Assembly (NCBI GenBank): GCA_963842725.1
Contig: CAWJHN010000004.1
Coordinates: forward strand, 2,012,913 to 2,076,912
Source: UBA10649 sp963842725
GTDB taxonomy: Bacteria; Actinomycetota; Actinomycetes; S36-B12
Length of the DNA stretch: 64,000 nt
Direction of reading: 5' to 3'
In this document: piece after piece, positions 34,004-42,060 of the stretch
Numbering within the stretch: position 1 is the stretch's first letter
Layout of the letters: every line of letters begins with the position of its first letter
Translations under genes and position numbers: made by a program
The notes under the pieces: generated by a model
The model's input: only the letters and a program-made list of their open reading frames with translations
What the model was told of the DNA's origin: nothing
Database searches by the model: none

Positions 34004-34777
34004 CTATTGGGTGGCGCGCGCTGTGCGGTCGCGGAGTTCGATCACGAGGGACGGGGCGCCCTCCGCACGGCTCGGCAGGTCGCCGCGGCCCCAGAGCCAG
34101 AGCAGCAGCTCGGCCGGCTCGCCGCTGACTCGCGCCGCCGCGTCGTCCGCCGGTGACCTGGTCACGGCGACCTGCTCGGGGGTGAGGGTGATGGACCAGA
34201 CCTGCCCGGCGCTGGAGAGCTCGATCGTGCTGCCGGAGGCCTGAGGCTGGGGTTCGTCGGACCAGTCGCCCGCGAGCATCAGGGTGAGTACCTCGTCGAT
34301 CCCGTCGACAGCGAGCAGTGGATCGATCGGGTTCAGCGAGACCTGTTCTCCTGCAGCGCCTTCCAGGTCGAGACGATGGATGGACGTCTCGTGCGCCATG
34401 CGCCTGATCCAGAACCCGACGCTCTGGTCCTCGGGCCACCAGGTGTGCGTCGGGTCGGAGGGCTCATGGGCGTCGAACTGCTCGGTCAGCGCCGCGTAGG
34501 CGGCTACGAGGCGCTCAGGGGCCGGGAGATCGTGCAGATCTGCAGGGGGCCAGCCGCCGGGGGAGGTGGGTCCGGGCATCGTGCCGTCCCGGATCGCCGC
34601 CGCCTTGTGCAGATAGACCGTGGCCAGGTGGTAGGCGGCGTCGGCCCCGGTCCACCCGGGGCAGCGCGGCACCTCACGGTCGAGCCCGGACGGCGCGACC
34701 TGCACGGCCCGCCGCGCGTCGCCGTCCAGCAGCTCGCGGTACCGATCGAAGGTCAACCCCAGCGGATAGCGGCCCAT
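34004..34777 (-). CDS. MDMPI-type mycothiol-dependent maleylpyruvate isomerase family protein
   Basis: A 257-residue DinB/MDMPI-fold protein. VPRCPGWTGADAAYHLATVY and IRRMAHETSIHRLDLEGA supply the three metal-binding histidines of the family; the C-terminal SCP2-like part includes EPAELLLWLWGRGDLP. Members use mycothiol as a cofactor or thiol donor; substrate here is unknown. TAGGGT six bases before its ATG on the minus strand (34784-34789) suggests leaderless transcription. It is the second MDMPI protein in the window, distinct from the fusion at 27.3 kb. Confidence 0.88.
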   Translation of the reverse strand: MGRYPLGLTFDRYRELLDGDARRAVQVAPSGLDREVPRCPGWTGADAAYHLATVYLHKAAAIRDGTMPGPTSPGGWPPADLHDLPAPERLVAAYAALTEQFDAHEPSDPTHTWWPEDQSVGFWIRRMAHETSIHRLDLEGAAGEQVSLNPIDPLLAVDGIDEVLTLMLAGDWSDEPQPQASGSTIELSSAGQVWSITLTPEQVAVTRSPADDAAARVSGEPAELLLWLWGRGDLPSRAEGAPSLVIELRDRTARATQ

Positions 34778-34810
34778 CGCGTCACCCTACAAACCGGTGG
34801 CGGGGGTGGG

Positions 34811-34901
34811 GTTCAAACAGCTCATGCTCCGCAGGTGAACACGTTTAGGCCCCCAGAGTGGCCGAAACATGTACCCCCGCGGAGCATGAGCGGGTTTGGG
34901 G
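34811..34901. repeat. CCCCAACC-family intergenic palindrome (full copy)
   Basis: Arms at 34811-34846 and 34864-34901 are inverted and share GCTCATGCTCCGC plus flanking CAAAC and GTTT positions, with a 17-base centre. The arms match those at 52151-52240 and the single arm at 24781-24806. It fills the gap between the MDMPI gene and the sugar-ABC ATPase gene, both on the minus strand. No T-run is present. Confidence 0.8.
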
Positions 34902-34913
34902 CGGGTGGAAGGG

Positions 34914-35987
34914 TCAGGCGCGCAGGCGCTCGCCGGTCTCCACGTCGAACAGGTGCACGTGCTCGGACGACGGCGAGAAGTGCACCGTGGCGCCCTTCTC
35001 CGGAGGCTGCCGTCCGTCGGTGCGGGCGATCACCTGCAGGTCGTCGGCGCCCACGGCGTGACCGTAGATGTAGGCGTCGGCGCCGAGCTCCTCGACCACG
35101 TCGACCTGGACCGCGAGGCCGTGCTCGGACAGCGTCAGGTCCTCCGGGCGCATACCCATCGTGACCGTGCTTCCGGTGGCCTTCGACAGCACGTCGCGCT
35201 CGACCGGGAAGACCGTGTCGCCGAGCTTGACCCCGCCGTCGGTGGTGGGCAGCTGAAGCAGGTTCATCGCGGGAGAGCCGATGAAGCCGGCCACGAAGAC
35301 GTTGCCCGGGCGGTCGTACAGCTCACGCGGGGTGCCGACCTGCTGCAGCAGACCGTCCTTGAGCACGCAGATCCGGTCGCCCATGGTCATGGCCTCGGTC
35401 TGGTCGTGCGTCACGTAGACCGTGGTGACGCCGAGCTGACGCTGCAGCGAGGCGATCTGCGTGCGCGTCTGCACCCGCAGCTTGGCGTCGAGGTTCGACA
35501 GCGGCTCGTCCATCAGGAAGACCTGGGGCTTGCGGACGATCGCGCGACCCATCGCCACACGCTGACGCTGACCACCCGACAGCGCCTTCGGCTTGCGCTC
35601 CAGGTACGGGGTCAGGTCGAGGATGCGGGCGGCCTCCTCGACCCGGGTGCGGATCTGGTCCTTCGGTATGCCGGCGATCTTCAGAGCGAAGCCCATGTTG
35701 TCGGCCACCGACATGTGCGGGTAGAGCGCGTAGCTCTGGAACACCATCGCGATGTCGCGGTCCTTCGGCGGGACCTGTGTGACGTCGCGGTCGCCGATCA
35801 GGATCCGGCCGGAGTTGACGTCCTCCAGGCCGGCGAGCATGCGCAGGGCGGTGGACTTGCCGCAGCCGGAGGGGCCGACGACGACCAGGAACTCCTGGTC
35901 CTGGATCTCGAGGTCCAGGGCGTCGATCGAGGGTTTGGTAGCACCGGGGTAGACCCGGGTGGCCTTGTCGAACGTGACGGTAGCCAT
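34914..35987 (-). CDS. msiK: Sugar ABC transporter ATP-binding protein (MsiK/UgpC type)
   Basis: A 357-residue CUT1-type ATPase. Walker A GPSGCGKST, Q-loop FQSYALYPHMSVADN, signature LSGGQRQRVAMGRAIVRKP, Walker B VFLMDEPLSNLD and a C-terminal regulatory OB-fold (TMGMRPEDL) are present. No permease or binding protein is adjacent, so it is probably the shared ATPase serving several sugar importers, like Streptomyces MsiK. GH13 and LacI genes follow upstream on the map. GAAGGGA precedes the ATG. Confidence 0.92.
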   Translation of the reverse strand: MATVTFDKATRVYPGATKPSIDALDLEIQDQEFLVVVGPSGCGKSTALRMLAGLEDVNSGRILIGDRDVTQVPPKDRDIAMVFQSYALYPHMSVADNMGFALKIAGIPKDQIRTRVEEAARILDLTPYLERKPKALSGGQRQRVAMGRAIVRKPQVFLMDEPLSNLDAKLRVQTRTQIASLQRQLGVTTVYVTHDQTEAMTMGDRICVLKDGLLQQVGTPRELYDRPGNVFVAGFIGSPAMNLLQLPTTDGGVKLGDTVFPVERDVLSKATGSTVTMGMRPEDLTLSEHGLAVQVDVVEELGADAYIYGHAVGADDLQVIARTDGRQPPEKGATVHFSPSSEHVHLFDVETGERLRA

Positions 35988-36092
35988 GACGAAAATGTCC
36001 CTTCACCGGCAGGAACGTGCCGGACGGTCCGAGTGAGAGGGTGCGGCGCCCGGTCACTGTGGCCGGACGTGGTGATGCAGTTGTCAAGCACT

Positions 36093-37964
36093 TCAGAGCG
36101 GGTGGGGCAATCGATACACATGCGCGGCGGAGACGCCTCGCGGCATCGTCACCGAGTGTTCATCCTCACAGCCGGGGTCCGTTCCTGCAAGGGTTTCCAG
36201 CCGGTCTCTTCGGGACAGCCCCAGCCCGGCCGCGGGCAGGACCACCGGGTCGTGCTCACCCCGGGTCACGTGCACCAGCAGCCGCTCGTCCGGGTGCTCG
36301 CGCAGGAAGGTGACGCTCTCCGCCCCGGCCTGCACCCAGCGCAGGCCCCCTCGGCGCAGCGCCACGTGGTCGCGGCGCAGCGAGAGCCAGAACCGGTAGG
36401 CCGCCAACGTCGCGCCGTCCCACCGCTCCCGATGCCGCCACGGCATCGGGGTGCGGCTGTGCTCGCCGGTCAGCCCGGTCAGGCCCAGCTCGTCGCCGGC
36501 GAAGATCTGGGGGACGCCGGGCAGCGTCGCCTGCAGCGCGAGTCCCACCAGGTGCCGGGCCCGGGCCTGCGGCGAGGCCCCGCCGACGACGCTCCGGAAG
36601 CGGGCCGTGTCGTGGCTGTCCAGCTGGTTGACCGATCGGGTCCAGGCCGACCAGGGGCTGGACGCCGCGAACGTGCGCATGGTCTCGACCAGCGCGGTTC
36701 CCGGCAGCGTGGGAACCTCCATCGGCATGCCCAGCCAGGTGATGCCGTGCCCCGGCTGGTTCAGCCAGGTCCACACCGGGCGGGTGAAGCCGGAGTAGTT
36801 CATGGTGCCCTGCCAGCCGCCGGCGGTCAGGTCCCCACTGGCGTCGTGCCCGTGCTCGGCGAGCAGCCAGGCCTGAGGGTTCTGCTCCGCGACGGTGGCG
36901 CGGATCGCCCGGGCCACGTCGTGGGCCAGATCGGCCGAACCGAGCCGGCCGGTCATGTTCGCCACATCGATCCGCCACCCGTCCAGGGCCACCGGCCCGC
37001 GCAGCCAGCGGGCGACGACCGACTCCGGCCCCTGGTAGAAGCGCCGCCGCAACTCGGCGTCCGCATGGTCGAGTTTGGGCAGGCTCGGCACGTCGAGCCA
37101 GGAGACATACCGCCGCGGGTGCTCCAGGAAGCGGTAGAACGACGCCTCCGCGGCCGCGGGATCCGCCTGGGCAGCCAGGAACCACTCGTGCGCGTCGCCG
37201 GTGTGGTTGGTGGTCAGGTCGCCCACCACGCGTAGGCCCCGGGCCCGGGCGGCGTCGGCCAGGTGGGCCAGGGCCTGGTCGCCGCCGAGCAGCGGATCCA
37301 CCCGGTCGAAGCTGATCGCGTCGTACCGGTGGTTCGAGCGGCCCTCGAAGAACGGGGTCAGGTACAGCACGTTCGACCCCAGCGAGGTGATGTGGTCCAG
37401 ATGCTGCTCGATCCCGGCCAGGTCGCCGCCGAACCACTGACTGCTCGCGAGCGGGCCGTGGTAGGCGACCTCGCCGTCCCACTCCATCGGGACGGCCCAG
37501 GCCGGGGCGCCTTCGGTGGTCACCGGGCCGGCGCCGTCCGAGCGGGCGAAGCGGTCCGGAAACACTTGGTAGACAACGGCATCCTCGACCCAGTCCGGCG
37601 CCGGCGCGGCGTCCGCGAGCAGCCGGAAGTCGTGGGCGTCGGTGACGTCCCAGTCATGCCGGCCGCTGCCGTTGAGCCAGGAGTAGGAGCCGTCCGCACC
37701 GTCGAGCAGGAACCGGTACTGCGCGACCGGATTCAGCACCGGCAGGTCGGCCGCCCACCAGGCGGCGTGGGCGTCCTCGCCGTCCGGGTGGGCGGTGAGC
37801 ACCAGTGGCTCGCCGTCGCGCAGCACCCGCAGCACCACCTGGCGCGCCCGGTGCGCGTGCGGAACCCGCACCCGCACCGGCACCTCGTCGCCGAGGCTGG
37901 GGCGGGAGGAGGCGCAGTACAGGGGCGACGGGTCGTGGTGGGGTTCGTCGAGCCAGGTGCGCAT
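36093..37964 (-). CDS. GH13 alpha-glucosidase / neopullulanase-like amylase
   Basis: A 623-residue glycoside hydrolase. An N-terminal starch-binding-like domain (to about 115) precedes the catalytic barrel: DLTTNHTGDAHEWF at about 249, nucleophile D333 in LDGWRIDVAN, acid/base E370 in WLLAEHGHD, and transition-state HD at 451-452 in QLDSHDTARF. It probably cleaves maltodextrins, inside the cell since no signal peptide is seen. ATG 37964 follows AAGGACC. It is divergent from the LacI gene by 55 bp, which likely controls it. Confidence 0.9.
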   Translation of the reverse strand: MRTWLDEPHHDPSPLYCASSRPSLGDEVPVRVRVPHAHRARQVVLRVLRDGEPLVLTAHPDGEDAHAAWWAADLPVLNPVAQYRFLLDGADGSYSWLNGSGRHDWDVTDAHDFRLLADAAPAPDWVEDAVVYQVFPDRFARSDGAGPVTTEGAPAWAVPMEWDGEVAYHGPLASSQWFGGDLAGIEQHLDHITSLGSNVLYLTPFFEGRSNHRYDAISFDRVDPLLGGDQALAHLADAARARGLRVVGDLTTNHTGDAHEWFLAAQADPAAAEASFYRFLEHPRRYVSWLDVPSLPKLDHADAELRRRFYQGPESVVARWLRGPVALDGWRIDVANMTGRLGSADLAHDVARAIRATVAEQNPQAWLLAEHGHDASGDLTAGGWQGTMNYSGFTRPVWTWLNQPGHGITWLGMPMEVPTLPGTALVETMRTFAASSPWSAWTRSVNQLDSHDTARFRSVVGGASPQARARHLVGLALQATLPGVPQIFAGDELGLTGLTGEHSRTPMPWRHRERWDGATLAAYRFWLSLRRDHVALRRGGLRWVQAGAESVTFLREHPDERLLVHVTRGEHDPVVLPAAGLGLSRRDRLETLAGTDPGCEDEHSVTMPRGVSAAHVYRLPHPL

Positions 37965-38019
37965 GAGGTCCTTCCGTGCCCGGGCCGGTGCCGGCGGCCG
38001 GGCGAGTACCGTGTCAATC

Positions 38020-39036
38020 ATGAAAGCCCGGTTGGCGGACATCGCCGCCCACGCCGGGGTGAGCGAGGCGACGGTCAGCCGGGTGCTCAACGGTAAACCG
38101 GGGGTGGCCGAGGCAACCCGGCAGGTCGTTCTGACCTCGCTCGACGTGCTCGGGTACCGCCGGCCGGCCCAGCTCGCCCAGCACTCCAGCGGTCTGGTCG
38201 GGCTGCTCATCCCGGAACTGGACAACCCGATCTTCCCGGCCTTCGCCCAGCAGATCGAATCTGCGTTGGCCCGCAGCGGGTATGCCACTGTGCTGTGCAC
38301 GCAGACGCCGGACGGCGTGAGCGAGGACACCTACCTGCAGATACTGCTCGAGCGCGGGGTCAGCGGGGTGGTCTTCGTCAGTGGCGGCCACGCCGACACG
38401 ACGGTGGACGTCGCGCGGTACACCGCACTGCGCGACCTCGGCCTGCCGATGGTCTTCGTCAACGGCTGGGCCGACGGCGTCGATGCGCACTTCATCAGCA
38501 ACGACGACGTCGCCTCGATGGACCTCGCGGTGAATCACCTGGCCTCCCTGGGGCACAGCCGGATCGGGCTGGCGGTCGGGCCGCGGCGTTACGTGCCCGC
38601 GCTCCGCAAGATCAGCGGATTCAGCGAGTCGATGCGGCGGCATCTGGGGGTGTCCGACCCGGAGCGCTGGATCGAGTGCTCGGTGTTCAGCGTCGAGGGC
38701 GGGGCGGCCGCCGCCGAGCGGCTGCTCGACCGCGGCGCCAGCGCGCTGATCTGTGGCTCGGACCTGATGGCGCTCGGCGCCATCAGAGCGGTGCGGGTGC
38801 GCGGTCTCGACGTGCCGCAGGATGTGTCGGTGGTCGGTTACGACGACTCGCTGCTGGTCTCCTTCGCGGACCCGCCGCTGACCACGGTGCGTCAGGCGGT
38901 GCCGGCGATGAGTGCCGCCGCGGTCAGAGCTCTGCTGGACGAGATCGCCGGCCGGCCGGCGCCGCGGGACGAGTACGTGTTCCGCCCCGAGCTCGTGGTC
39001 CGGGGCTCCACCGGGGCCGCACCCCACCCCGGCTGA
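38020..39036 (+). CDS. LacI-family transcriptional regulator
   Basis: A 338-residue repressor. The N-terminal helix-turn-helix is RLADIAAHAGVSEATVSRVL followed by NGKPGVAEATR and the hinge GYRRPAQ; the rest is a periplasmic-binding-like sugar domain (VGLLIPELDNPIFPAFAQQI, then DVSVVGYDDS). Position next to GH13 and the sugar ATPase indicates maltodextrin control. TACCGT at 38007-38012 lies seven bases before the ATG, pointing to a leaderless mRNA. Confidence 0.93.
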   Translation: MKARLADIAAHAGVSEATVSRVLNGKPGVAEATRQVVLTSLDVLGYRRPAQLAQHSSGLVGLLIPELDNPIFPAFAQQIESALARSGYATVLCTQTPDGVSEDTYLQILLERGVSGVVFVSGGHADTTVDVARYTALRDLGLPMVFVNGWADGVDAHFISNDDVASMDLAVNHLASLGHSRIGLAVGPRRYVPALRKISGFSESMRRHLGVSDPERWIECSVFSVEGGAAAAERLLDRGASALICGSDLMALGAIRAVRVRGLDVPQDVSVVGYDDSLLVSFADPPLTTVRQAVPAMSAAAVRALLDEIAGRPAPRDEYVFRPELVVRGSTGAAPHPG

Positions 39037-39088
39037 GCGCCGGCGAGTCCGTGAGTCCCCGTGAGTTCGGGGGCACGACGGGGCGGGG

Positions 39089-39733
39089 TCACAGGGCCCG
39101 GCGGCGCGCCGTCCGCCGGCTCAACCTGGTCGCCACCACGACGACCAGGACGGCGAGCACGCCGGCCAGGCCGAGCGGCTGCCCGGCGAGGGCTGCCAGC
39201 GCGGCCTCCCAGGCCGCCCAGCCGATCGTGGAGTAGATCAGGGCCCAGCCCAGCGCCCCGGGCACCTGGGCCACCGAGAATCGCAGCCATGGCACCCGCA
39301 GCACGCCGGCGGCGGCCAGCACGAGGGTCTGGAAGCCGACCGTCAGGTAGCTGATCGGCACGGCGATCACCCCCCAGCGCTGCAACGATCGTGCCCCGCG
39401 ACCGACCCCCTCGCCGTCGAGCCAGCGTCCGAAGGCGGCCCAGCGGGTGGACGGCGCGTGCTGCTCGGAGCGTTCCAGTGCCTTGGTGCTGACCACCCGG
39501 GCCAGCCAGTACGTGCCCTGGCCGCGGGCGGTGGCGACCACGTAGAGGATGGCGAACACCAGCCCGATCGGGCGGTCGCGCAGGAACTCGGGCAGCGAGA
39601 TCTCCTCGGTGGAGCCCGGCCGGGGCGGGGCGGTCAGCGGTGCAGGTGCGCAGGGCCCACGGGAGCTGGGGCCTGCACCGAACGATACGGCGCGGCCCGC
39701 GCTGCGGATGCCTCGGCGCGTGCCGCGGGGCAC
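39089..39733 (-). CDS. VTT/DedA-like membrane protein
   Basis: A 214-residue membrane protein with four or five predicted helices. AILYVVATARGQGTYWLARV, SLQRWGVIAVPISYLTVGFQ and QVPGALGWALIYSTIGWAAW fit the VTT (SNARE-associated/DedA) family. The arginine-rich C-terminus is cytoplasmic. The start is uncertain: GTG 39733 is used, but the first 45 residues are low complexity and a later start is possible. Function may be lipid or polyprenyl-phosphate flipping, by analogy only. Confidence 0.7.
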   Translation of the reverse strand: MPRGTRRGIRSAGRAVSFGAGPSSRGPCAPAPLTAPPRPGSTEEISLPEFLRDRPIGLVFAILYVVATARGQGTYWLARVVSTKALERSEQHAPSTRWAAFGRWLDGEGVGRGARSLQRWGVIAVPISYLTVGFQTLVLAAAGVLRVPWLRFSVAQVPGALGWALIYSTIGWAAWEAALAALAGQPLGLAGVLAVLVVVVATRLSRRTARRRAL

Positions 39734-39830
39734 ACTCGTGCGAAGAGGGGGTTCCTCGGCGGGGGCGAGGCCGATACCGTCGAAGCCCGGAGGCAGTGCG
39801 GTCCGGGCCCGGCAGACCTGGAGGTGCGAC

Positions 39831-40259
39831 ATGCGGATCACCGATGTTCTGCGGGGGAAAGGCGACCTTGTCGTCACGATCGCCCCGGACCAACCCATCA
39901 CCGCCCTGCTCGCCGCCCTGGCCGAGCACCGGGTGGGCGCCCTGGTCGTCTCGCCCGACGGCACCGAGGTGGTGGGCATCGTCAGCGAGCGCGACGTCGT
40001 GCGGGGCCTGCAGGCGAAGGGCGCCGCCCTGCTCGACCAGACCGTTAAGTCGATCATGACTGCCGAGGTGCACACGTGTGCCCCTGACACCACCGTGGCT
40101 GACCTGATGCTGCTGATGACCGAGCGCCGGATCCGGCATGTGCCGGTGATCGTCGACGGACGGATGACCGGCATCGTGAGCATCGGTGACGTGGTCAAGC
40201 ACCGGATCGGCGACCTGCAGAGCGAGCGCGATCATCTGACCGCCTACATCACGGGCTGA
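39831..40259 (+). CDS. Tandem CBS-domain protein
   Basis: A 142-residue protein made of two CBS motifs (IAPDQPITALLAALAEHRVG, then VVGIVSERDVVRGL; and CAPDTTVADLMLLMTERRIR, then MTGIVSIGDVVKHRI). CBS pairs bind adenosine nucleotides and act as energy sensors. GAGGTGCGAC precedes the ATG. It is followed by a Ser/Thr kinase on the same strand after 52 bp; no functional tie is proven. Confidence 0.92.
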   Translation: MRITDVLRGKGDLVVTIAPDQPITALLAALAEHRVGALVVSPDGTEVVGIVSERDVVRGLQAKGAALLDQTVKSIMTAEVHTCAPDTTVADLMLLMTERRIRHVPVIVDGRMTGIVSIGDVVKHRIGDLQSERDHLTAYITG

Positions 40260-40311
40260 CAACGACGAGCGATCTCGGGAGTCGTCGGCCGCCCTTGCAC
40301 GTTGTGGGGGC

Positions 40312-42060
40312 GTGAGTGTGAGCGTCGCGGATCTGGCCCGGGATCCGTCTTTCGTGGGGCCGTACCGTGTGATCGGCACGCTCGGCGAGGGCGGTATGGG
40401 CGTGGTTCACCTCGCCCTGGACCCGGTGGGCCGGGCCGTGGCGGTCAAGGTGCTGCGCCCGCAGGTGGCCGGTGATGCGATCGGACGCCGCCGGCTCGGC
40501 CGCGAGGTCGACTCCCTGCGCCGGGTGCGGCATCCGAACGTGGCCGAGGTGCTCGACGCCGACCTGGAGGGGCCGTCCCCCTATGTCGTGACCGTGTTCG
40601 TGCCCGCCCGCACGCTGGAGCACCAGGTGCGCGAGCACGGAGCCCTGCCGGTGCCCTATGTCGCCCACCTGGGGCGGGTGATGATCGGGGCGCTGCGGGC
40701 GATCCACGCGGCGGGCGTGGTGCACCGTGACGTGAAGCCGGCCAACGTGCTGCTGCTGGACGACGCGCCGATCCTGATCGACTTCGGCATCGCCCACGTC
40801 GTGGACGAGTCCCGGATCACTGTGGCCGGGCTGGTGATGGGCACCCCGGGCTACCTTCCACCGGAACTGATCGAGGGGCAGCCGATCACCCCGGCCACCG
40901 ACTGGTGGGCCTGGGGAGCCACGCTCGCCTACGCGGCCACCGGCCGGGCCCCCTTCGGGTCCGGCCCGGCCACGGTGGTGCTCGACCGGGTGCGCCGGGG
41001 CGAGGCCGACCTGGACGGGGTGGATCCCGGGATCGCCCGGGTGCTGGCGATGGCGCTGAACGTGAACCCGGTCTGGCGCGGTACCGGGGAGATGCTGCTG
41101 GCCGGTCTCTCCACGATCGAGCCCTGGCGCCCGGGCCGGCGGCCGTTCGCCCCGGCGCTGACCCCGGACGAGGTGCGCACCATCCCCCTGGCCGCGGCCC
41201 CGCCGCCCCCGCCCCCGCCGCTCCCGCCGCCTCCGCCCCCGCTGCGGGCGACCACCCCGATGCCGGTCGGCCTCGTGCCGACGGACGTCGTCTCGGCGCC
41301 GGTGGTGGTCCAGCAGCCGCAGCCCTCCCGGCGGCTGCCCGGACGGCGTCCCCGCCGGCGTCGCGTCGACGTGCCGCCGCCGGCGTCGTCGCCGACCGAC
41401 CCGCAGGCAGCCCCGGCCGGGCCGGTGCCGCCGCGGGCGGTGGGGGCCACACTCGCCCTCGCTCTGGCCACCCTGGCAACGCTGGCCGCCGTGGCGCCGG
41501 GCCTGGCCATCCTGGTGTCCCTGGCCTGGGCCGTGCTGGGGCGGGTGGCCGACCGCACGATCACGGGCACGATGCGGCGCCGCTACAGCTACGGCCCGCG
41601 CTCGGGCGATGTGGGCGTGGCGCTGGCGGCGCTGCCATGGCGCACGCTGGCCGCCGTCCCGGGCGCCGCGCTGGGGTCGCTGCTGCCGGCGGCGCTCGCG
41701 GTGAGCGCGGCGTTCCTGGCCGGGGCCATGGTCTCTCCGGCGTCACCGCAGCCCGGCTCCGGGCCGGCGCTGATGGTGGCCACCGTCGTCGCCTGGTTCG
41801 CCGCCTGGTGGGGCCCCGGAGGCGGAGGACTGCGGCGGGGCACCCGGGGCGTGGTGACAGGGCTCTCCCGCCGTCACCGGTGGCACGTCGGGGTGGTGGT
41901 GTTCCTTGCCTTCCTGCTGGTGGCGGCGGTTCTGGTGATCGGCGGGGGAGCAGGGCCGGATTGGGGCGCCCTGGGGACCGGCGACCTCGTGCCGGGCCTG
42001 CCCCAGCTGCCGTCGTGGCCCGAACTGCCCTCGCTGCCGGCGATCCCGACGCTCAGCTGA
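40312..42060 (+). CDS. Hanks-type Ser/Thr protein kinase with multi-helix membrane tail
   Basis: A 582-residue protein. The kinase domain (about 17-270) has GEGGMGVV, catalytic K46, HRDVKPAN (D140, K142, N145) and DFG at 157-159, then GTPGYLPPE. A proline-rich linker (about residues 300-320 and on to 370) leads to about five membrane helices, not to PASTA repeats, so it is unlike PknB. The ligand, if any, is unknown. GTG 40312 or 40318 could be the start. It converges with the GGDEF-EAL gene, overlapping by eight bases. Confidence 0.9.
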   Translation: MSVSVADLARDPSFVGPYRVIGTLGEGGMGVVHLALDPVGRAVAVKVLRPQVAGDAIGRRRLGREVDSLRRVRHPNVAEVLDADLEGPSPYVVTVFVPARTLEHQVREHGALPVPYVAHLGRVMIGALRAIHAAGVVHRDVKPANVLLLDDAPILIDFGIAHVVDESRITVAGLVMGTPGYLPPELIEGQPITPATDWWAWGATLAYAATGRAPFGSGPATVVLDRVRRGEADLDGVDPGIARVLAMALNVNPVWRGTGEMLLAGLSTIEPWRPGRRPFAPALTPDEVRTIPLAAAPPPPPPPLPPPPPPLRATTPMPVGLVPTDVVSAPVVVQQPQPSRRLPGRRPRRRRVDVPPPASSPTDPQAAPAGPVPPRAVGATLALALATLATLAAVAPGLAILVSLAWAVLGRVADRTITGTMRRRYSYGPRSGDVGVALAALPWRTLAAVPGAALGSLLPAALAVSAAFLAGAMVSPASPQPGSGPALMVATVVAWFAAWWGPGGGGLRRGTRGVVTGLSRRHRWHVGVVVFLAFLLVAAVLVIGGGAGPDWGALGTGDLVPGLPQLPSWPELPSLPAIPTLS

